Below, in pieces: positions 27,706 through 42,886 of a stretch of 64,000 nucleotides of DNA (position 1 is its first letter; every line of letters begins with the position of its first letter). The notes beneath the pieces are model-generated. The model saw only the letters and a program-made list of their open reading frames with translations. It made no database searches and was not told where the DNA came from. Origin of the DNA: Auanema rhodensis (lineage: Eukaryota; Nematoda; Chromadorea; Rhabditida; Rhabditidae). The position numbers were made by a program, and so were the translations under genes. Where the stretch lies: NCBI GenBank assembly GCA_964057225.1, contig OZ059897.1:17174001-17238000 (forward strand), in the 5' to 3' direction.

Positions 27706-30343
27706 AGCGAGTTTCATACCAAGTGCACATCACGTGTACATTTAATTAGCATAAATTAAAGTTCACGTAAATTTCAAAGTCATGGTTACCATGCACCAAT
27801 ATCAATGAAAATTTGTTTTTAGACTAATATGAACATGGTGAATCTAATTTTGAAAACCGCATCTCTTTATCTTTCACGGGAAGCGAGTTACATACCAAGT
27901 ACACATCACGTGTACATTTAATTAGCATAAATGAAAGTTCACGTAAATTTGAAAGTCATGGTTACCATGCACCAATATCAATAAAAATTTGTATTCAGAC
28001 TAATATGGACATGGGGAATCTAATTTTAAAAACCGCATCTCTTTATCTTTCACGGGAAGCGAGTTTCATACAAGTGCACATCACGTGTACATTTAATTAG
28101 CATAAATTGAAGTTCACGTAAATTTCAAAGTCATGGTTACCATGCACCAATATCAATGAAAATTTGTTTTTAGACTAATATGGACATGGGGAATCTAATT
28201 TTGAAAACCGCATCTCTTCATCTTTCACGGGAAGCGAGTTACATACCGAGTGCACATCACGTGTACATTTAATTAGCATAAATTAAAGTTCACGTAAATT
28301 TCAAAGTCATGGTTACCATGCACCAATATCAATGAAAATTTGTTTTTAGACTAATATGGACTTGGGGAATCTAATTTTGAAAACCGCCTCTCTTTATCTT
28401 TCACGGGAAGCGAGTTTCATACCAAGTGCACATCACGTGTACATTTAATTAGCATAAATTAAAGTTCACGTAAATTTCAAAATCATGGTTACCATGCATC
28501 AATATCAATAAAAATTTGTTTTCAGACTAATATGGACATGGGGAATCTAATTTTGAAAACCGCATCTCTTCATCTTTCACGGGAAGCGAGTTACATACCA
28601 AGTACACATCGCGTGTACATTTAATTAGCATAAATTGAAGTTCACGTGAATTTCAAAGTCATGGTTACCATGCACCAATATGAATAAGAATTTGTTTTTA
28701 GACTAATGTGGGCATGGGGAATCTAATTTTGAAAACCGCATCTCTTTATCTTTCACGGGAAGCGAGATACATACCAAGTGCACATCGCGTGTACATTTAA
28801 TTAGCATAAATTAAAGTTCACGTAAATTTCAAAGTCATGGTTGCCATGCACCAATATGAATAAGAATTTGTTTTTAGACTAATATGGACATGGGGAATCT
28901 AATTTTGAAAACCGCATCTCTTTATCTTTCACGGGAAGCGAGTTACATACCGAGTGCACATCACGTGTACATTTAATTAGCATAAATTAAAGTTCACGTA
29001 AATTTCAAAGTCATGGTTACCATGCATCAATATCAATAAAATATTGTTTTTAGACTAATATGGACTTGGGGAATCTAATTTTGAAAACCGCATCTCTTCA
29101 TCTTTCACGGGAAGCGAGTTACATACCAAGTACACATCGCGTGTACATTTAATTAGCATAAATTGAAGTTCACGTGAATTTCAAAATCATGGTTACCATG
29201 CACCAATATGAATAAGAATTTGTTTTTAGACTAATGTGGGCATGGGGAATCTAATTTTGAAAACCGCATCTCTTTATCTTTCACGGGAAGCGAGATACAT
29301 ACCAAGTGCACATCGCGTGTACATTTAATTAGCATAAATTAAAGTTCACGTAAATTTCAAAGTCATGGTTGCCATGCACCAATATGAATAAGAATTTGTT
29401 TTTAGACTAATGTGGACATGGGGAATCTAATTTTGAAAACCGCATCTCTTTATCTTTCATGGGAAGCGAGATACATACCGAGTGCACATCGCGTGTACAT
29501 TTAATTAGCATAAATTAAAGTTCACGTGAATTTCAAAGTCATGGTTACCATGCACCAATATGAATAAGAATTTGTTTTTAGACTAATGTGGACATGGGGA
29601 ATCTAATTTTGAAAACCGCATCTCTTTATCTTTCATGGGAAGCGAGATACATACCGAGTGCACATCGCGTGTACATTTAATTAGCATAAATTAAAGTTCA
29701 CGTGAATTTCAAAGTCATGGTTGCCATGCACCAATATCAATAAAAATTTGGTTTTAGACTAATATGGATATGGGGAATCTAATTTTCAAAACCGCATCTC
29801 TTTATCTTTCACGGGAAGCGAGTTTCATACCAAGTGCACATCACGTGTACATTTAATTAGCATAAATTAAAGTTCACGTAAATTTCAAAATCATGGTTAC
29901 CATGCACCAATATCAATAAAAATTTGTTTTCAGACTAATATGGACATGGGGAATCTAATTTTGAAAACCGCATCTCTTCATCTTTCACGGGAAGCGAGTT
30001 ACATACCAAGTACACATCACGTGTACATTTAATTAGCATAAATTGAAGTTCACGTGAATTTCAAAGTCATGGTTACCATGCACCAATATGAATAAGAATT
30101 TGTTTTTAGACTAATGTGGACATGGGGAATCTAATTTTGAAAACCGCATCTCTTTATCTTTCACGGGAAGCGAGATACATACCAAGTGCACACCGCGTGT
30201 ACATTTAATTAGCATAAATTAAAGTTCACGTAAATTTCAAAGTCATGGTTGCCATGCACCAATATCAATAAAAATTTGGTTTTAGACTAATATGGATATG
30301 GGGAATCTAATTTTGAAAACCGCATCTCTTTATCTTTCACGGG
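27706..30343. repeat. 15-monomer HOR unit, copy 2 (about 2,638 bp)
   Basis: Second copy of the 15-mer. The GTGGGCATGG monomers recur at about 28,710 and 29,236 and the TTTTCAAAACC monomer at about 29,785. The match ends in the 15th monomer, where the marker form CGGGGAGCGAGTTTC is replaced by CGGGAAGCGAGATAC, so the array leaves this register here. Confidence 0.88.
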
Positions 30344-30543
30344 AAGCGAGATACATACCAAGTGCACACCGCGTGTACATTTAATTAGCATAAATTAAAG
30401 TTCACGTAAATTTCAAAGTCATGGTTGCCATGCACCAATATCAATAAAAATTTGGTTTTAGACTAATATGGATATGGGGAATCTAATTTTGAAAACCGCA
30501 TCTCTTTATCTTTCACGGGAAGCGAGTTTCATACCAAGTGCAC

Positions 30544-33082
30544 ATCGCGTGTACATTTAATTAGCATAAATTAAAGTTCACGTAAATTTCAAAGTCATGG
30601 TTACCATGCATCAATATCAATAAAATATTGTTTTTAGACTAATATGGACTTGAGGAATCTAATTTTGAAAACCGCATCTTTTCATCTTTCACGGGAAGCG
30701 AGTTACATACCAAGAACACATCACGTGTACATTTAATTAGCATAAATTAAAGTTCACGTAAATTTCGAAGTCATGGTTACCATGCACTAATATCAATGAA
30801 AATTTGGTTTTAGACTAATATGGATATGGGGAATCTTATTTTGAAAACCGCATCTTTTCATCTTTCACGGGAAGCGAGTTACATACCAAGTACACATCAC
30901 GTGTACATTTAATTAGCATAAATTAAAGTTCACGTAAATTTCAAAGTCATGGTTACCATGCACCAATATCAATGAAAATTTGTTTTTAGACTAATATGGA
31001 CATGGGGAATCTAATTTTAAAAACCGCATCTCTTTATCTTTCACGGGAAGCGAGTTTCATACAAGTGCACATCACGTGTACATTTAATTAGCATAAATTG
31101 AAGTTCACGTAAATTTCAAAGTCATGGTTACCATGCACCAATATGAATAAGAATTTGTTTTTAGACTAATATGGACATGGGGAATCTAATTTTGAAAACC
31201 GCATCTCTTTATCTTTCACGGGAAGCGAGTTACATACCGAGTGCACATCACGTGTACATTTAATTAGCATAAATTAAAGTTCACGTAAATTTCAAAGTCA
31301 TGGTTACCATGCATCAATATCAATAAAATATTGTTTTTAGACTAATATGGATATGGGGAATCTAATTTTGAAAACCGCATCTCTTTATCTTTCACGTGAA
31401 GCGAGTTACATACCAAGTGCACATCACGTGTACATTTAATTAGCATAAATTGAAGTTCACGTAAATATCAAAGTCATGGTTACCATGCACCAATATCAAT
31501 AAAAATTTGTTTTTAGACTAATATGGATATGGGGAATCTAATTTTGAAAACCGCATCTTTTCATCTTTCACGGGAAGCGAGTTACATACCGAGTGCACAT
31601 CGCGTGTACATTTAATTAGCATAAATTAAAGTTCACGTAAATTTCAAAGTCATGGTTACCATGCATCAATATCAATAAAATATTGTTTTTAGACTAATAT
31701 GGACTTGAGGAATCTAATTTTGAAAACCGCATCTTTTCATCTTTCACGGGAAGCGAGTTACATACCAAGAACACATCACGTGTACATTTAATTAGCATAA
31801 ATTAAAGTTCACGTAAATTTCGAAGTCATGGTTACCATGCACTAATATCAATGAAAATTTGGTTTTAGACTAATATGGATATGGGGAATCTAATTTTGAA
31901 AACCGCATCTTTTCATCTTTCACGGGAAGCGAGTTACATACCAAGTACACATCACGTGTACATTTAATTAGCATAAATTAAAGTTCACGTAAATTTCAAA
32001 GTCATGGTTACCATGCACCAATATCAATGAAAATTTGTTTTTAGACTAATATGGACATGGGTAATCTAATTTTAAAAACCGCATCTCTTTATCTTTCACG
32101 GGAAGCGAGTTTCATACAAGTGCACATCACGTGTACATTTAATTAGCATAAATTGAAGTTCACGTAAATTTCAAAGTCATGGTTACCATGCACCAATATG
32201 AATAAGAATTTGTTTTTAGACTAATATGGACATGGGGAATCTAATTTTGAAAACCGCATCTCTTTATCTTTCACGGGAAGCGAGTTACATACCGAGTGCA
32301 CATCACGTGTACATTTAATTAGCATAAATTAAAGTTCACGTAAATTTCAAAGTCATGGTTACCATGCATCAATATCAATAAAATATTGTTTTTAGACTAA
32401 TATGGACTTGGGGAATCTAATTTTGAAAACCGCATCTCTTTATCTTTCACGGGAAGCGAGTTACATACCGAGTGCACATCACGTGTACATTTAATTAGCA
32501 TAAATTAAAGTTCACGTAAATTTCAAAGTCATGGTTACCATGCACCAATATCAATAAAAATTTGTTTTCAGACTAATATAGACATGGGGAATCTAATTTT
32601 GAAAACCGCATCTCTTTATCTTTCACGGGAAGCGAGTTTCATACCAAGTGCACATCACGTGTACATTTAATTAGCATAAATTAAAGTTCACGTAAATTTC
32701 GAAGTCATGGTTACCATGCACCAATATCAATAAAAATTTCTTTTTAGACTAATATGGACTTGGGGAATCTAATTTTGAAAACCGCATCTCTTTATCTTTC
32801 ACGGGAAGCGAGTTTCATACCAAGTGCACATCACGTGTACATTTAATTAGCATAAATGAAAGTTCACGTAAATTTGAAAGTCATGGTTACCATGCACCAA
32901 TATCAATAAAAATTTGTTTTTAGACTAATATGAACATGGTGAATCTAATTTTGAAAACCGCATCTCTTTATCTTTCACGGGGAGCGAGTTTCATACCAAG
33001 TGCACATCACGTGTACATTTAATTAGCATAAATTAAAGTTCACGTAAATTTCAAAGTCATGGTTACCATGCACCAATATCAA
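30544..33082. repeat. Segmental duplication, copy B (about 2.54 kb)
   Basis: Partner of 20,341-22,879. Differences from copy A are GAATCTTATT at about 30,835 (GAATCTAATT in A) and ATGGGTAATC near 32,070 (ATGGGGAATC in A). The GAATCTTATT change is shared with a third, partly matching copy near 39.2-39.5 kb, so copies B and the third are closer to each other. The match ends where one marker monomer is missing from copy B. Confidence 0.85.
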
Positions 33083-36000
33083 TAAAAATTTGTATTCAGA
33101 CTAATATGGACATGGGGAATCTAATTTTAAAAACCGCATCTCTTTATCTTTCACGGGAAGCGAGTTTCATACAAGTGCACATCACGTGTACATTTAATTA
33201 GCATAAATTGAAGTTCACGTAAATTTCAAAGTCATGGTTACCATGCACCAATATGAATAAGAATTTGTTTTTAGACTAATATGGACATGGGGAATCTAAT
33301 TTTGAAAACCGCATCTCTTCATCTTTCACGGGAAGCGAGTTACATACCGAGTGCACATCACGTGTACATTTAATTAGCATAAATTAAAGTTCACGTAAAT
33401 TTCAAAGTCATGGTTACCATGCACCAATATCAATGAAAATTTGTTTTTAGACTAATATGGACTTGGGGAATCTAATTTTGAAAACCGCCTCTCTTTATCT
33501 TTCACGGGAAGCGAGTTTCATACCAAGTGCACATCACGTGTACATTTAATTAGCATAAATTGAAGTTCACGTAAATTTCAAAGTCATGGTTACCATGCAC
33601 CAATATGAATAAGAATTTGTTTTTAGACTAATATGGACATGGGGAATCTAATTTTGAAAACCGCATCTCTTCATCTTTCACGGGAAGCGAGTTACATACC
33701 GAGTGCACATCACGTGTACATTTAATTAGCATAAATTAAAGTTCACGTAAATTTCAAAGTCATGGTTACCATGCACCAATATCAATGAAAATTTGTTTTT
33801 AGACTAATATGGACTTGGGGAATCTAATTTTGAAAACCGCCTCTCTTTATCTTTCACGGGAAGCGAGTTTCATACCAAGTGCACATCACGTGTACATTTA
33901 ATTAGCATAAATTAAAGTTCACGTAAATTTCAAAATCATGGTTACCATGCATCAATATCAATAAAAATTTGTTTTCAGACTAATATGGACATGGGGAATC
34001 TAATTTTGAAAACCGCATCTCTTTATCTTTCATGGGAAGCGAGATACATACCGAGTGCACATCGCGTGTACATTTAATTAGCATAAATTAAAGTTCACGT
34101 GAATTTCAAAGTCATGGTTGCCATGCACCAATATGAATAAGAATTTGTTTTTAGACTAATGTGGACATGGGGAATCTAATTTTGAAAACCGCATCTCTTT
34201 ATCTTTCATGGGAAGCGAGATACATACCAAGTGCACATCGCGTGTACATTTAATTAGCATAAATTAAAGTTCACGTAAATTTCAAAGTCATGGTTGCCAT
34301 GCACCAATATGAATAAGAATTTGTTTTTAGACTAATATGGACATGGGGAATCTAATTTTGAAAACCGCATCTCTTTATCTTTCACGGGAAGCGAGTTACA
34401 TACCGAGTGCACATCACGTGTACATTTAATTAGCATAAATTAAAGTTCACGTAAATTTCAAAGTCATGGTTACCATGCATCAATATCAATAAAATATTGT
34501 TTTTAGACTAATATGGACTTGGGGAATCTAATTTTGAAAACCGCATCTCTTTATCTTTCACGGGAAGCGAGTTACATACCAAGTACACATCGCGTGTACA
34601 TTTAATTAGCATAAATTGAAGTTCACGTGAATTTCAAAATCATGGTTACCATGCACCAATATGAATAAGAATTTGTTTTTAGACTAATGTGGACATGGGG
34701 AATCTAATTTTGAAAACCGCATCTCTTTATCTTTCACGGGAAGCGAGATACATACCAAGTGCACATCGCGTGTACATTTAATTAGCATAAATTAAAGTTC
34801 ACGTGAATTTCAAAGTCATGGTTACCATGCACCAATATGAATAAGAATTTGTTTTTAGACTAATGTGGACATGGGGAATCTAATTTTGAAAACCGCATCT
34901 CTTTATCTTTCATGGGAAGCGAGATACATACCGAGTGCACATCGCGTGTACATTTAATTAGCATAAATTAAAGTTCACGTGAATTTCAAAGTCATGGTTG
35001 CCATGCACCAATATGAATAAGAATTTGTTTTTAGACTAATGTGGACATGGGGAATCTAATTTTGAAAACCGCATCTCTTTATCTTTCATGGGAAGCGAGA
35101 TACATACCGAGTGCACATCGCGTGTACATTTAATTAGCATAAATTAAAGTTCACGTGAATTTCAAAGTCATGGTTACCATGCATCAATATCAATAAAATA
35201 TTGTTTTTAGACTAATATGGACTTGGGGAATCTAATTTTGAAAACCGCATCTCTTCATCTTTCACGGGAAGCGAGTTACATACCAAGTACACATCGCGTG
35301 TACATTTAATTAGCATAAATTGAAGTTCACGTGAATTTCAAAATCATGGTTACCATGCACCAATATGAATAAGAATTTGTTTTTAGACTAATATGGACAT
35401 GGGGAATCTAATTTTGAAAACCGCATCTCTTTATCTTTCACGGGAAGCGAGTTACATACCAAGTACACATCGCGTGTACATTTAATTAGCATAAATTGAA
35501 GTTCACGTGAATTTCAAAATCATGGTTACCATGCACCAATATGAATAAGAATTTGTTTTTAGACTAATGTGGACATGGGGAATCTAATTTTGAAAACCGC
35601 ATCTCTTCATCTTTCACGGGAAGCGAGTTACATACCAAGTACACATCGCGTGTACATTTAATTAGCATAAATTGAAGTTCACGTGAATTTCAAAATCATG
35701 GTTACCATGCACCAATATGAATAAGAATTTGTTTTTAGACTAATGTGGACATGGGGAATCTAATTTTGAAAACCGCATCTCTTTATCTTTCATGGGAAGC
35801 GAGATACATACCGAGTGCACATCGCGTGTACATTTAATTAGCATAAATTAAAGTTCACGTGAATTTCAAAGTCATGGTTGCCATGCACCAATATCAATAA
35901 AAATTTGGTTTTAGACTAATATGGATATGGGGAATCTAATTTTCAAAACCGCATCTCTTTATCTTTCACGGGAAGCGAGTTTTATACCAAGTGCACATCG

Positions 36001-36325
36001 CGTGTACATTTAATTAGCATAAATTAAAGTTCACGTAAATTTCAAAGTCATGGTTGCCATGCACCAATATGAATAAGAATTTGTTTTTAGACTAATGTGG
36101 ACATGGGGAATCTAATTTTGAAAACCGCATCTCTTTATCTTTCACGGGAAGCGAGATACATACCAAGTGCACACCGCGTGTACATTTAATTAGCATAAAT
36201 TAAAGTTCACGTAAATTTCAAAGTCATGGTTGCCATGCACCAATATCAATAAAAATTTGGTTTTAGACTAATATGGATATGGGGAATCTAATTTTGAAAA
36301 CCGCATCTCTTTATCTTTCACGGGG
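32983..36325. repeat. 19-monomer interval between marker monomers (3,343 bp)
   Basis: Runs from the marker at 32,982 to the marker at 36,325. It starts with the common HOR order and then contains extra copies of the CATGGG / GAGATA / CGCGTG subtype and of the AAAATCATGG subtype near 34.0-35.8 kb, indicating local expansion by unequal exchange. Its length equals 19 x 176 minus one. Confidence 0.7.
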
Positions 36326-38788
36326 AGCGAGTTTCATACCAAGTGCACATCACGTGTACATTTAATTAGCATAAATTAAAGTTCACGTAAATTTCAAAGT
36401 CATGGTTACCATGCACCAATATCAATGAAAATTTGTTTTTAGACTAATATGAACATGGTGAATCTAATTTTGAAAACCGCATCTCTTTATCTTTCACGGG
36501 AAGCGAGTTACATACCAAGTACACATCACGTGTACATTTAATTAGCATAAATGAAAGTTCACGTAAATTTGAAAGTCATGGTTACCATGCACCAATATCA
36601 ATAAAAATTTGTATTCAGACTAATATGGACATGGGGAATCTAATTTTAAAAACCGCATCTCTTTATCTTTCACGGGAAGCGAGTTTCATACAAGTGCACA
36701 TCACGTGTACATTTAATTAGCATAAATTGAAGTTCACGTAAATTTCAAAGTCATGGTTACCATGCACCAATATGAATAAGAATTTGTTTTTAGACTAATA
36801 TGGACATGGGGAATCTAATTTTGAAAACCGCATCTCTTCATCTTTCACGGGAAGCGAGTTACATACCGAGTGCACATCACGTGTACATTTAATTAGCATA
36901 AATTAAAGTTCACGTAAATTTCAAAGTCATGGTTACCATGCACCAATATCAATGAAAATTTGTTTTTAGACTAATATGGACTTGGGGAATCTAATTTTGA
37001 AAACCGCCTCTCTTTATCTTTCACGGGAAGCGAGTTTCATACCAAGTGCACATCACGTGTACATTTAATTAGCATAAATTAAAGTTCACGTAAATTTCAA
37101 AATCATGGTTACCATGCATCAATATCAATAAAAATTTGTTTTCAGACTAATATGGACATGGGGAATCTAATTTTGAAAACCGCATCTCTTCATCTTTCAC
37201 GGGAAGCGAGTTACATACCAAGTACACATCGCGTGTACATTTAATTAGCATAAATTGAAGTTCACGTGAATTTCAAAGTCATGGTTACCATGCACCAATA
37301 TGAATAAGAATTTGTTTTTAGACTAATGTGGGCATGGGGAATCTAATTTTGAAAACCGCATCTCTTTATCTTTCACGGGAAGCGAGATACATACCAAGAG
37401 CACATCGCGTGTACATTTAATTAGCATAAATTAAAGTTCACGTAAATTTCAAAGTCATGGTTGCCATGCACCAATATGAATAAGAATTTGTTTTTAGACT
37501 AATATGGACATGGGGAATCTAATTTTGAAAACCGCATCTCTTTATCTTTCACGGGAAGCGAGTTACATACCGAGTGCACATCACGTGTACATTTAATTAG
37601 CATAAATTAAAGTTCACGTAAATTTCAAAGTCATGGTTACCATGCATCAATATCAATAAAATATTGTTTTTAGACTAATATGGACTTGGGGAATCTAATT
37701 TTGAAAACCGCATCTCTTCATCTTTCACGGGAAGCGAGTTACATACCAAGTACACATCGCGTGTACATTTAATTAGCATAAATTGAAGTTCACGTGAATT
37801 TCAAAATCATGGTTACCATGCACCAATATGAATAAGAATTTGTTTTTAGACTAATGTGGACATGGGGAATCTAATTTTGAAAACCGCATCTCTTTATCTT
37901 TCACGGGAAGCGAGATACATACCAAGTGCACATCGCGTGTACATTTAATTAGCATAAATTAAAGTTCACGTGAATTTCAAAGTCATGGTTACCATGCACC
38001 AATATGAATAAGAATTTGTTTTTAGACTAATGTGGACATGGGGAATCTAATTTTGAAAACCGCATCTCTTTATCTTTCATGGGAAGCGAGATACATACCG
38101 AGTGCACATCGCGTGTACATTTAATTAGCATAAATTAAAGTTCACGTGAATTTCAAAGTCATGGTTGCCATGCACCAATATCAATAAAAATTTGGTTTTA
38201 GACTAATATGGATATGGGGAATCTAATTTTCAAAACCGCATCTCTTTATCTTTCACGGGAAGCGAGTTTCATACCAAGTGCACATCACGTGTACATTTAA
38301 TTAGCATAAATTAAAGTTCACGTAAATTTCAAAATCATGGTTACCATGCACCAATATCAATAAAAATTTGTTTTCAGACTAATATGGACATGGGGAATCT
38401 AATTTTGAAAACCGCATCTCTTCATCTTTCACGGGAAGCGAGTTACATACCAAGTACACATCACGTGTACATTTAATTAGCATAAATTGAAGTTCACGTG
38501 AATTTCAAAGTCATGGTTACCATGCACCAATATGAATAAGAATTTGTTTTTAGACTAATGTGGACATGGGGAATCTAATTTTGAAAACCGCATCTCTTTA
38601 TCTTTCACGGGAAGCGAGATACATACCAAGTGCACACCGCGTGTACATTTAATTAGCATAAATTAAAGTTCACGTAAATTTCAAAGTCATGGTTGCCATG
38701 CACCAATATCAATAAAAATTTGGTTTTAGACTAATATGGATATGGGGAATCTAATTTTGAAAACCGCATCTCTTTATCTTTCACGGGA
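36326..38788. repeat. 14-monomer version of the same HOR (2,463 bp)
   Basis: Starts at the same hybrid marker as the 15-mer units and follows the same subtype order: GAACATGGTG, GTATTCAG with TTTTAAAAACC, CCGCCTCTC, GTTTTCAG, GTGGGCATGG, AAATATTG, TTTTCAAAACC, GGTTTTAG. It has only one GTGGGCATGG monomer, where the 15-mers have two. It ends at a rare GAGTTTTATACC monomer (about 38,791), which also occurs at about 35,970. Confidence 0.78.
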
Positions 38789-40267
38789 AGCGAGTTTTAT
38801 ACCAAGTGCACATCGCGTGTACATTTAATTAGCATAAATTAAAGTTCACGTAAATTTCAAAGTCATGGTTGCCATGCACCAATATGAATAAGAATTTGTT
38901 TTTAGACTAATGTGGACATGGGGAATCTAATTTTGAAAACCGCATCTCTTTATCTTTCACGGGAAGCGAGATACATACCAAGTGCACACCGCGTGTACAT
39001 TTAATTAGCATAAATTAAAGTTCACGTAAATTTCAAAGTCATGGTTGCCATGCACCAATATCAATAAAAATTTGGTTTTAGACTAATATGGATATGGGGA
39101 ATCTAATTTTGAAAACCGCATCTCTTTATCTTTCACGGGAAGCGAGTTTCATACCAAGTGCACATCGCGTGTACATTTAATTAGCATAAATTAAAGTTCA
39201 CGTAAATTTCAAAGTCATGGTTACCATGCATCAATATCAATAAAATATTGTTTTTAGACTAATATGGACTTGAGGAATCTAATTTTGAAAACCGCATCTT
39301 TTCATCTTTCACGGGAAGCGAGTTACATACCAAGAACACATCACGTGTACATTTAATTAGCATAAATTAAAGTTCACGTAAATTTCGAAGTCATGGTTAC
39401 CATGCACTAATATCAATGAAAATTTGGTTTTAGACTAATATGGATATGGGGAATCTTATTTTGAAAACCGCATCTTTTCATCTTTCACGGGAAGCGAGTT
39501 ACATACCAAGAACACATCACGTGTACATTTAATTAGCATAAATTAAAGTTCACGTAAATTTCGAAGTCATGGTTGCCATGCACCAATATGAATAAGAATT
39601 TGTTTTTAGACTAATATGGATATGGGGAATCTAATTTTGAAAACCGCATCTCTTTATCTTTCACGGGAAGCGAGTTACATACCGAGTGCACATCACGTGT
39701 ACATTTAATTAGCATAAATTAAAGTTCACGTAAATTTCAAAGTCATGGTTACCATGCATCAATATCAATAAAATATTGTTTTTAGACTAATATGGATATG
39801 GGGAATCTAATTTTGAAAACCGCATCTCTTTATCTTTCACGTGAAGCGAGTTACATACCAAGTGCACATCACGTGTACATTTAATTAGCATAAATTGAAG
39901 TTCACGTAAATATCAAAGTCATGGTTACCATGCACCAATATCAATAAAAATTTGTTTTTAGACTAATATGGATATGGGGAATCTAATTTTGAAAACCGCA
40001 TCTTTTCATCTTTCACGGGAAGCGAGTTACATACCGAGTGCACATCGCGTGTACATTTAATTAGCATAAATTAAAGTTCACGTAAATTTCAAAGTCATGG
40101 TTACCATGCATCAATATCAATAAAATATTGTTTTTAGACTAATATGGACTTGAGGAATCTAATTTTGAAAACCGCATCTTTTCATCTTTCACGGGAAGCG
40201 AGTTACATACCAAGAACACATCACGTGTACATTTAATTAGCATAAATTAAAGTTCACGTAAATTTCG

Positions 40268-42886
40268 AAGTCATGGTTACCATGCACTAATATCAATGAA
40301 AATTTGGTTTTAGACTAATATGGATATGGGGAATCTAATTTTGAAAACCGCATCTTTTCATCTTTCACGGGAAGCGAGTTACATACCAAGTACACATCAT
40401 GTGTACATTTAATTAGCATAAATTAAAGTTCACGTAAATTTCAAAGTCATGGTTACCATGCACCAATATCAATGAAAATTTGTTTTTAGACTAATATGGA
40501 CATGGGGAATCTAATTTTAAAAACCGCATCTCTTTATCTTTCACGGGAAGCGAGTTTCATACAAGTGCACATCACGTGTACATTTAATTAGCATAAATTG
40601 AAGTTCACGTAAATTTCAAAGTCATGGTTACCATGCACCAATATGAATAAGAATTTGTTTTTAGACTAATATGGACATGGGGAATCTAATTTTGAAAACC
40701 GCATCTCTTTATCTTTCACGGGAAGCGAGTTACATACCGAGTGCACATCACGTGTACATTTAATTAGCATAAATTAAAGTTCACGTAAATTTCAAAGTCA
40801 TGGTTACCATGCATCAATATCAATAAAATATTGTTTTTTGACTAATATGGACTTGGGGAATCTAATTTTGAAAACCGCATCTCTTTATCTTTCACGGGAA
40901 GCGAGTTACATACCGAGTGCACATCACGTGTACATTTAATTAGCATAAATTAAAGTTCACGTAAATTTCAAAGTCATGGTTACCATGCACCAATATCAAT
41001 AAAAATTTGTTTTCAGACTAATATAGACATGGGGAATCTAATTTTGAAAACCGCATCATTTTATCTTTCACGGGAAGCGAGTTTCATACCAAGTGCACAT
41101 CACGTGTACATTTAATTAGCATAAATTAAAGTTCACGTAAATTTCGAAGTCATGGTTACCATGCACCAATATCAATAAAAATTTCTTTTTAGACTAATAT
41201 GGACTTGGGGAATCTAATTTTGAAAACCGCATCTCTTTATCTTTCACGGGAAGCGAGTTTCATACCAAGTGCACATCACGTGTACATTTAATTAGCATAA
41301 ATGAAAGTTCACGTAAATTTGAAAGTCATGGTTACCATGCACCAATATCAATAAAAATTTGTTTTTAGACTAATATGAACATGGTGAATCTAATTTTGAA
41401 AACCGCATCTCTTTATCTTTCACGGGGAGCGAGTTTCATACCAAGTGCACATCACGTGTACATTTAATTAGCATAAATTAAAGTTCACGTAAATTTCAAA
41501 GTCATGGTTACCATGCACCAATATCAATGAAAATTTGTTTTTAGACTAATATGAACATGGTGAATCTAATTTTGAAAACCGCATCTCTTTATCTTTCACG
41601 GGAAGCGAGTTACATACCAAGTACACATCACGTGTACATTTAATTAGCATAAATGAAAGTTCACGTAAATTTGAAAGTCATGGTTACCATGCACCAATAT
41701 CAATAAAAATTTGTATTCAGACTAATATGGACATGGGGAATCTAATTTTAAAAACCGCATCTCTTTATCTTTCACGGGAAGCGAGTTTCATACAAGTGCA
41801 CATCACGTGTACATTTAATTAGCATAAATTGAAGTTCACGTAAATTTCAAAGTCATGGTTACCATGCACCAATATGAATAAGAATTTGTTTTTAGACTAA
41901 TATGGACATGGGGAATCTAATTTTGAAAACCGCATCTCTTCATCTTTCACGGGAAGCGAGTTACATACCGAGTGCACATCACGTGTACATTTAATTAGCA
42001 TAAATTAAAGTTCACGTAAATTTCAAAGTCATGGTTACCATGCACCAATATCAATGAAAATTTGTTTTTAGACTAATATGGACTTGGGGAATCTAATTTT
42101 GAAAACCGCCTCTCTTTATCTTTCACGGGAAGCGAGTTTCATACCAAGTGCACATCACGTGTACATTTAATTAGCATAAATTAAAGTTCACGTAAATTTC
42201 AAAGTCATGGTTACCATGCATCAATATCAATAAAAATTTGTTTTCAGACTAATATGGACATGGGGAATCTAATTTTGAAAACCGCATCTCTTCATCTTTC
42301 ACGGGAAGCGAGTTACATACCAAGTACACATCGCGTGTACATTTAATTAGCATAAATTGAAGTTCACGTGAATTTCAAAGTCATGGTTACCATGCACCAA
42401 TATGAATAAGAATTTGTTTTTAGACTAATGTGGGCATGGGGAATCTAATTTTGAAAACCGCATCTCTTTATCTTTCACGGGAAGCGAGATACATACCAAG
42501 TGCACATCGCGTGTTCATTTAATTAGCATAAATTAAAGTTCACGTAAATTTCAAAGTCATGGTTGCCATGCACCAATATGAATAAGAATTTGTTTTTAGA
42601 CTAATATGGACATGGGGAATCTAATTTTGAAAACCGCATCTCTTTATCTTTCACGGGAAGCGAGTTACATACCGAGTGCACATCACGTGTACATTTAATT
42701 AGCATAAATTAAAGTTCACGTAAATTTCAAAGTCATGGTTACCATGCATCAATATCAATAAAATATTGTTTTTAGACTAATATGGACTTGGGGAATCTAA
42801 TTTTGAAAACCGCATCTCTTCATCTTTCACGGGAAGCGAGTTACATACCAAGTACACATCGCGTGTACATTTAATTAGCATAAATT
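40268..42886. repeat. Large duplicated block, copy 1 (2,619 bp)
   Basis: Matches 43,610-46,228 at an offset of 3,342 bp (19 monomers minus two). Shared rare markers are CATCATGTG (about 40,387), TTGTTTTTTGAC (40,831), TAATATAGAC (41,019), GCATCATTTTATC (about 41,055) and GTGTTCATTT (about 42,512). One difference was noted: ATACC at 41,618 is ATACT at 44,960 in copy 2. Confidence 0.88.
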
